Shown: positions 6,982-11,343 of the stretch, in pieces
How the letters are laid out: each line of letters opens with the position of its first letter
Numbering within the stretch: the first letter of the stretch is position 1
Assembly: GCA_964517795.1 (NCBI GenBank)
Contig: CAZFDE010000082.1
Coordinates: forward strand, 1-11,343
Length of the DNA: 11,343 nt
Reading direction: 5' to 3'
From: CAZFDE01 sp964517795
GTDB lineage: Bacteria > Planctomycetota > Phycisphaerae > Sedimentisphaerales > Anaerobacaceae
Notes under the pieces: generated by a model
Told to the model about the DNA's origin: nothing
Database searches by the model: none
Seen by the model: the letters and a program-made list of their open reading frames with translations, nothing else
Position numbers and translations under genes: made by a program

Positions 6982-8349
6982 ATGGCGGTTCAAGGTAAAC
7001 GGGTTTTGCGGCTTAACGATGCGCCGAAACGAGACGGCCGGTATGTTTTGTACTGGATGCAGGCCGCCCAGCGGGCCGAATACAACCATGCCCTCGAATA
7101 CGCCATCGAAAAGGCCAATGAACTCAATCAACCGCTTTTGGCGGTGTTCGGCCTGACCGATGATTACCCCGATGCCAACCTGCGGCATTATCATTTCATG
7201 CTCGAAGGACTCACCGAAACCCGACTGGCCCTCGAAAAACGCGGCATCCAACTGATCATCCTGCACGAATCGCCGGATACCGCGGCCATCGAACTGGCCA
7301 AAGATGCATCGCTGCTGATTGCCGATGCCGGACATTTGAAAATCCAGCGCAAATGGCGTCAATCGGTCGCCGAAAAGGTCGATTGCCGGATGCTTGAGGT
7401 GGAAACAAATTTGATTGTGCCGATCGAGGTCGCCTCGGAGAAAGAAAATTTTTCAGCGGGTACACTGCGGCCGCGAATCCATAAAGTCCTCGATCAATTT
7501 CTGGTTCCCCTCAGGCACAAGAAGCTCAAAAAAGATTCGCTGGGCCTCAAGTTCAAAAGCTTCGATATCAGCGATATCGAAAAAGCGCTAAAAAAACTCA
7601 AGATCGACCGCTCGATCGGCCCGTCACCTTTTTATACCGGCGGCACATCGGTTGCCAAACAAATGCTCAAGGATTTTATCAGCAACAAACTCCCGAAATA
7701 CAATTCGCTGCGCAACGACCCTTCGCTCGATTACCAATCGAACATGAGTCCCTATCTTCACTTCGGCCACATTTCGCCGCTGTATATCGCACTGGAACTA
7801 TCCAAATCCAAGAGCAAAGACAAAAAGGCGTATCTTGAAGAGCTGATCGTTCGCCGCGAGCTAAGCCACAACTTCGTTTATTACAATAGTAAATACGACC
7901 AATACGACGGTCTGCCGCCGTGGGCGCTGCGAACGCTGAATTTCCACGCCAAAGATAAGCGCGAATATGACTACTCGCTCAGGCAATTCGAGTCGGCCCA
8001 GACACATGACCCATATTGGAATGCGGCCCAGTACGAAATGGTCCTGACCGGCAAGATGCACGGCTATATGCGCATGTACTGGGGCAAGAAGATCCTCGAA
8101 TGGTCCCAAACACCTCAGAAGGCCTTCGAGACCGCCCTGTATCTGAATAATAAATACGAGCTTGACGGCCGCGATCCCAACGGCTATACCGGTGTGGCGT
8201 GGTGCTTCGGCAAGCACGACCGCGCTTGGGCCGAGCGCGATATCTTCGGCAAGGTCCGCTATATGAACGCCGCCGGACTGAAGCGAAAGTTCGATATTGA
8301 CCGATATGTAGAGAAAGTGGAAAAAATCCGAAAGGAACTTGGAAAATGA
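6982..8349 (+). CDS. phr: Class II CPD photolyase (deoxyribodipyrimidine photo-lyase)
   Basis: This flavoprotein uses blue light to split cyclobutane pyrimidine dimers in DNA (EC 4.1.99.3) and acts in the cytoplasm. The 455-aa length is normal for class II enzymes. The N-terminal Rossmann-like photolyase domain starts with GRYVLYWMQAAQRAEYNHAL. The C-terminal FAD and DNA-binding domain shows class II signatures: RRELSHNF (291-298), WNAAQYEMVLTGKMHGYMRM (346-365), and the block from DGRDPNGY (395-402) through AWCFGKHDRAW (406-416). AAAGGA at 6971-6976 sits 5 nt before the ATG. The gene ends within the first codons of the next gene (ATGA overlap), so they are translationally coupled. No strong promoter is obvious in the 108-bp gap before it. 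It appears intact with all landmark motifs present. Confidence 0.97.
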   Translation: MAVQGKRVLRLNDAPKRDGRYVLYWMQAAQRAEYNHALEYAIEKANELNQPLLAVFGLTDDYPDANLRHYHFMLEGLTETRLALEKRGIQLIILHESPDTAAIELAKDASLLIADAGHLKIQRKWRQSVAEKVDCRMLEVETNLIVPIEVASEKENFSAGTLRPRIHKVLDQFLVPLRHKKLKKDSLGLKFKSFDISDIEKALKKLKIDRSIGPSPFYTGGTSVAKQMLKDFISNKLPKYNSLRNDPSLDYQSNMSPYLHFGHISPLYIALELSKSKSKDKKAYLEELIVRRELSHNFVYYNSKYDQYDGLPPWALRTLNFHAKDKREYDYSLRQFESAQTHDPYWNAAQYEMVLTGKMHGYMRMYWGKKILEWSQTPQKAFETALYLNNKYELDGRDPNGYTGVAWCFGKHDRAWAERDIFGKVRYMNAAGLKRKFDIDRYVEKVEKIRKELGK

Positions 8350-9098
8350 AGAAAATGGCTGTTTTGGCGATGATTTTTATTCTTAGCGCAACGGTTCTTG
8401 CCCAGGAAAAGCCGCCGCAGGCCGACCAGACCGGCATCTATCTCGGTCCCGGCGTCGTGGTCACCACCAAACCCTATAAAGGCGTCGGGACAACCGTCAT
8501 GCCGATCCCGTTTTTCGCGTACCGCGGAGAAAATTTCTTTCTGCTGGGCCCGACCGGCGGCGCAAAACTCTTTCGCGACGAGCAGGTTTCGCTGTATCTG
8601 ATCGGCTCGGTCCGCTTCGACGGCTTCGAACCCGGTGACAGCGGCGATCTGTCCGGGATGGCCGATCGCCATTCCGCCTTCGATGCGGGCGCTGAACTGA
8701 GCTATTTCGACGATTGGGGAAAACTCTCACTGCTGTTTTTGACCGATGTCAGCAGCACGCATGACGGCAGCGAGATCCAGCTTTCGGCGTCGAAGGATTA
8801 TCGACAGAATCAGATGACGCTGACGCCGGGTGTCGGGCTGTCCTGGCAGAACAGCAACCTGCAGGATTACTATTACGGTGTTCGCCGTGACGAGGCCCGC
8901 AGCGGCCGGCCGTATTATAAGGCATCGGAAGGGATTAACCAGTTTGGTATGTTGAAAGTCCGCTATCAACTCGAGGACCAGTGCAGCTTGTTCGCCACGC
9001 TCAAATACGAATACCTCAATCACGAGATCACCGACAGCCCGATCGTCAATGAGCATTACACCATCAGTACGATCTTCGGATTGATCTTCAAATTCTAA
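8346..9098 (+). CDS. MipA/OmpV-like outer-membrane beta-barrel protein
   Basis: The 250-aa product has a signal peptide (MKKMAVLAMIFILSATVLAQ), followed by alternating short beta-strands with aromatic ends and a C-terminal IFGLIFKF, whose terminal Phe is typical of outer-membrane barrels. Segments such as GPGVVVTTKPYKGVGTTVMP, FFAYRGENFFLLG and MTLTPGVGLSWQNS fit the MipA/OmpV family (MltA-interacting protein and related porin-like proteins); the assignment is by eye. The ATG overlaps the photolyase stop by 4 bp, and AAGGA (8332-8336) lies 9 nt upstream inside the photolyase gene. The next gene follows after 8 bp, so it is the middle gene of an operon. An envelope protein between two cytoplasmic photostress genes is unexpected; its role is unknown. 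Confidence 0.8.
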   Translation: MKKMAVLAMIFILSATVLAQEKPPQADQTGIYLGPGVVVTTKPYKGVGTTVMPIPFFAYRGENFFLLGPTGGAKLFRDEQVSLYLIGSVRFDGFEPGDSGDLSGMADRHSAFDAGAELSYFDDWGKLSLLFLTDVSSTHDGSEIQLSASKDYRQNQMTLTPGVGLSWQNSNLQDYYYGVRRDEARSGRPYYKASEGINQFGMLKVRYQLEDQCSLFATLKYEYLNHEITDSPIVNEHYTISTIFGLIFKF

Positions 9099-9106
9099 GG
9101 AACGAT

Positions 9107-10021
9107 ATGCAGCGGATCGTCATTACCGGGGCTTCGGGCTTTATCGGGCGGCATCTGTGCAGCGATCTGGCCCGCGATTATGAGGTCTTCGCATTGTCAC
9201 GCGACGCCCGGCGTGCCCGAACCGTTCTCGGCGGCAACGTCCGCATCTACGAGTGGGACACGCGAACAATCGGCGCTTGGGGCCATATCGTCGATGACGC
9301 GTATGCCGTGGTGAATCTGGCCGGTGACAACATCGCCGAAGGCCGCTGGAACTTTGCCAAAAAACAGGACATCCGCCGCAGCCGTATCGATGTTTCGCGA
9401 ACCATGCTCGAAGCGGTTCAACTGGCCAAACACAAACCCCATGTCTTCATCCAGTCCTCGGCCGTCGGCTATTACGGCAGTGGCGGCGAGCGGATTCTCA
9501 CCGAAGATGACCCGCCCGGCGAGAGCTTTCTGGCCGATGTCTGCCAGCGGTGGGAAAGCTTCGCCTATTCGATCCGCAACATGGGTATCCGCACGCTCAT
9601 CATCCGTACGGCCGCGGTGATCGGTCCCGGCGGGGGGATGCTCGAGAAACTCCTGCCCGTCTTTCGCATGGGTCTGGGCGGCTGGCTTGGTAGCGGCAAC
9701 CGCTGGCTGTCGTGGATATCGATCGACGACCAGGTGGCCGCGATCCGTTTTTTAATCGAAAAAGAAACCGCCGATGGCCCCTATAACCTCACCAGCCCCG
9801 AGCCGGTCACGATGCGAACGTTCTGCCAACACCTGGCCAAAATCCTGAAAAAACCCTGTCTGGTCCGCGGCCCGGCATTTGTCGCCAAATTGATGTTTGG
9901 CCAAATGGCCGACGAAGTTATTCTCGCCAGTCAGCGCGCCCACCCCAAACGATTAGTCGATGAGGGCTTTGAATTTAAATACCCAAACCTCGACTGGATC
10001 CTCCAGGCCGCGATTCGGTAA
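9107..10021 (+). CDS. TIGR01777/YfcH-like SDR-family epimerase (NAD(P)-binding)
   Basis: This 304-aa extended short-chain dehydrogenase/reductase has the Rossmann nucleotide motif GASGFIG (8-14), the NLAGDNIAEGRW signature typical of TIGR01777 proteins, SSAVGYYG (117-124) at the active-site strand, and a C-terminal DUF1731-like tail (PAFVAKLMFGQMADEVILASQRA... LDW). AAGGA lies about 5 nt before the start and only 8 bp separate it from the preceding gene, making it the last member of the photolyase operon. YfcH-like proteins are recurrent neighbours of photolyase in light-stress clusters, but their substrate is not established; epimerase or reductase activity on a nucleotide-linked sugar or a cofactor is family inference. 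The gene looks complete. Confidence 0.93.
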   Translation: MQRIVITGASGFIGRHLCSDLARDYEVFALSRDARRARTVLGGNVRIYEWDTRTIGAWGHIVDDAYAVVNLAGDNIAEGRWNFAKKQDIRRSRIDVSRTMLEAVQLAKHKPHVFIQSSAVGYYGSGGERILTEDDPPGESFLADVCQRWESFAYSIRNMGIRTLIIRTAAVIGPGGGMLEKLLPVFRMGLGGWLGSGNRWLSWISIDDQVAAIRFLIEKETADGPYNLTSPEPVTMRTFCQHLAKILKKPCLVRGPAFVAKLMFGQMADEVILASQRAHPKRLVDEGFEFKYPNLDWILQAAIR

Positions 10022-10075
10022 CACCGAATTGTCATGCCCTCGCGCGCTGTTACCCCTACGAAGGCAGCAGCCCGA

Positions 10076-10156
10076 ATCCGGATCGCCGCCGAGAAACCCG
10101 AAATCGCCAAAGACCTCAAACAGCAGGCGCTCGCCTGGGGAAAACAGTCGACCCCG
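10076..10156 (+). pseudogene. Possible C-terminal remnant of a sulfatase
   Basis: In the 170-bp gap between convergent genes, one plus-strand frame reads IAAEKPEIAKDLKQQALAW. This closely resembles the tail common to planctomycete and Bacteroidetes sulfatases (pattern: N-L-A-x-x-x-P-E-x-A-x-x-L-x-x-x-x-x-x-W). The surrounding codons do not continue the similarity: upstream residues look unrelated and no catalytic C/S-x-P-x-R motif is present nearby. If real, it is a deletion scar of a lost sulfatase gene, fitting the polysaccharide-processing context. It could also be chance. The rest of 10022-10191 shows only a weak CCGAA/TTCGG hairpin (10154-10169) without a T run. Confidence 0.35.
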
Positions 10157-10191
10157 AATGATAGTTCGGATGCCATCTTCTTAAATGTGGG

Positions 10192-11292
10192 TTATTGCTT
10201 GATGTCTCGCCAGAGGACATTGATGGATTTGTATCGGTAGTCGTAACTGCCATTCCAAAGCCCCATCCGCTGGACAGCATAAAACAAAAACTGCCGTTTC
10301 CTACCATCGATGGTATCTACAAACGTCTGGGGGACATGAATGGTTTCATCGTTTTTTCGCGGAATAAAATTATTCAACCGCCAATGGATCCCGTCATCGC
10401 TGACTGCTTCACGTGCGTGGCGGGTCAGCCAGACCCCGGCCGAATCGTCGCGGTCATAATCGCCATAACCTGGGGCATCGCTATAGCAGAAATATTTTCC
10501 TTCAATACGAATCACCTCGGGGTTCGGCCAGTCCTCAATCAACGGTTCATCCAGATCGTGCTGAATCACGAACCCGCCGGCCGTAGAAAAATCACCGGTA
10601 TTTTCCGCATAGCCCATACAGGTCTTTTCCAGCGAATCATTCCAGTAATCAAACCATAGCTTCCATTTGCCCTCGTTCCACATCAGAGTAGGCCGGTGAA
10701 AATCACCGTTTCGGCCCGGATTAGATTTTTGGGGCGTATCGTATTCGGCGGCCGCAATAAGCGTCTTAGGGCACTTTTTCCAGTGAATTCCATCCAGTGA
10801 CGCCGCGCCCCGGATAAACAGCAGCATCTGCGAAGGATACCCATCGAGCGGTGCGGCAAACGGCTTGGACGTACAGCTAAACGCCATAAAAAAGACGCCG
10901 TCCCGCAGCACGACGGACGGATCGCCTACATGCCACTGATCGAACGGTTCATCGTCGGCCGTCATGACCGGCTGCCACCGTTCGGGATCCATCGTGCGGT
11001 CCCAGGTCTGATCTTTGGCCCAGATTTCCCAATTGAAAAGATCTTTGGACCGGGCGTAGAACATCGCATCACAACCGGTTACACCGGGGTTGGTAAAATC
11101 GACTGCCCAACCGAAAAACCACATCCGATACGGATAGGCCGCATCATCCACTTTGACCACACAGGGCTGATACATATTGAAAAAGTTTTCGATCAGCGGC
11201 GTATCATGATAATGCCACTTAGAAAACGAAACCTTGGCCGTGCAACTGAAACTTAATACCGCCAGAAAAAAGATGCAGATGAATTGTTTCAT
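10192..11292 (-). CDS. Exported GH43-like five-bladed beta-propeller protein
   Basis: The 366-aa product starts at 11292 with AGGAA (11299-11303) 6 nt upstream. The leader MKQFICIFFLAVLSFSC has a hydrophobic core; Cys17 sits in an imperfect lipobox (SFSC), so either a lipoprotein or cleavage shortly after is possible. The body shows about five blade-like units, recognisable by recurrent starts: MYQPCVVKVD near 40, HVGDPSVVLRDG, FHRPTLMWNEGKWKLWFDYW, WPNPEVIRIEGKYFCYSD and VPQTFVDTIDGRKRQFLFYA. The GDPSVV and HRPTLM strands resemble the GH43/GH32/GH117-like glycosidase fold. Catalytic carboxylates cannot be fixed by eye and activity is unassigned. It faces the photolyase operon tail to tail. 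It shares the general theme, but no obvious sequence identity, with the 559-aa propeller lipoprotein. Confidence 0.88.
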   Translation of the reverse strand: MKQFICIFFLAVLSFSCTAKVSFSKWHYHDTPLIENFFNMYQPCVVKVDDAAYPYRMWFFGWAVDFTNPGVTGCDAMFYARSKDLFNWEIWAKDQTWDRTMDPERWQPVMTADDEPFDQWHVGDPSVVLRDGVFFMAFSCTSKPFAAPLDGYPSQMLLFIRGAASLDGIHWKKCPKTLIAAAEYDTPQKSNPGRNGDFHRPTLMWNEGKWKLWFDYWNDSLEKTCMGYAENTGDFSTAGGFVIQHDLDEPLIEDWPNPEVIRIEGKYFCYSDAPGYGDYDRDDSAGVWLTRHAREAVSDDGIHWRLNNFIPRKNDETIHVPQTFVDTIDGRKRQFLFYAVQRMGLWNGSYDYRYKSINVLWRDIKQ

Positions 11293-11343
11293 GGCATATT
11301 CCTGTTGTGCTGTTCAGGTGATCGAAAACTTAAAAAACGGGTG

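Noticed and set aside
11293..11343. Possible end of an upstream minus-strand gene (frame ending HPFFKFSIT and a stop at 11314-11316)
   Set aside because: Only nine codons are visible; this cannot be told apart from chance.

Overview
The window looks like the chromosome of a Gram-negative environmental bacterium, most likely a planctomycete (Phycisphaerae-like) or another PVC-group member. This placement is an inference from the gene mix: several secreted or lipid-anchored proteins with glycosidase-like folds, a secreted DUF3604 protein, a class II photolyase and a MipA/OmpV outer-membrane protein. No rRNA or universal marker gene is present to settle it.

Left part (1-4460, minus strand): three lipoprotein genes are read leftward. 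The first, about 559 aa, pairs an N-terminal beta domain with a beta-propeller carrying one Asp-box. After it come two paralogous lipoproteins of about 580 aa, with a beta-sandwich followed by a probable alpha/alpha toroid; the last one runs off the window edge. The two paralogs share a perfectly identical 370-bp tract covering the beta-sandwich domain, while the rest has clearly diverged. This points to recent gene conversion or domain-limited duplication.

Middle (4461-4968): a tRNA-Gly(CCC) gene on the minus strand has a near-consensus promoter. Between the tRNA and the lipoprotein genes lies a 181-bp unit. It is bounded by an exact 17-bp copy of the tRNA 3' end and packed with five back-to-back hairpins. 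A second, rightward promoter serves the DUF3604 gene.

Right part (4969-10021, plus strand): a secreted DUF3604 (PHP-like) protein is followed by a tight three-gene operon of class II CPD photolyase (phr), a MipA/OmpV-like outer-membrane protein and a TIGR01777/YfcH-like SDR epimerase. The photolyase and mipA genes overlap by 4 bp, and the next gap is 8 bp. The photolyase-epimerase pairing fits a light- or UV-stress module.

End (10022-11343): a 170-bp convergent gap contains what may be the C-terminal scrap of a sulfatase. A leftward gene for an exported GH43-like five-bladed propeller protein follows. Overall the window combines uncharacterised surface proteins, probably for polysaccharide processing, with a photorepair operon. 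No CRISPR, transposase, integrase or phage gene is visible.
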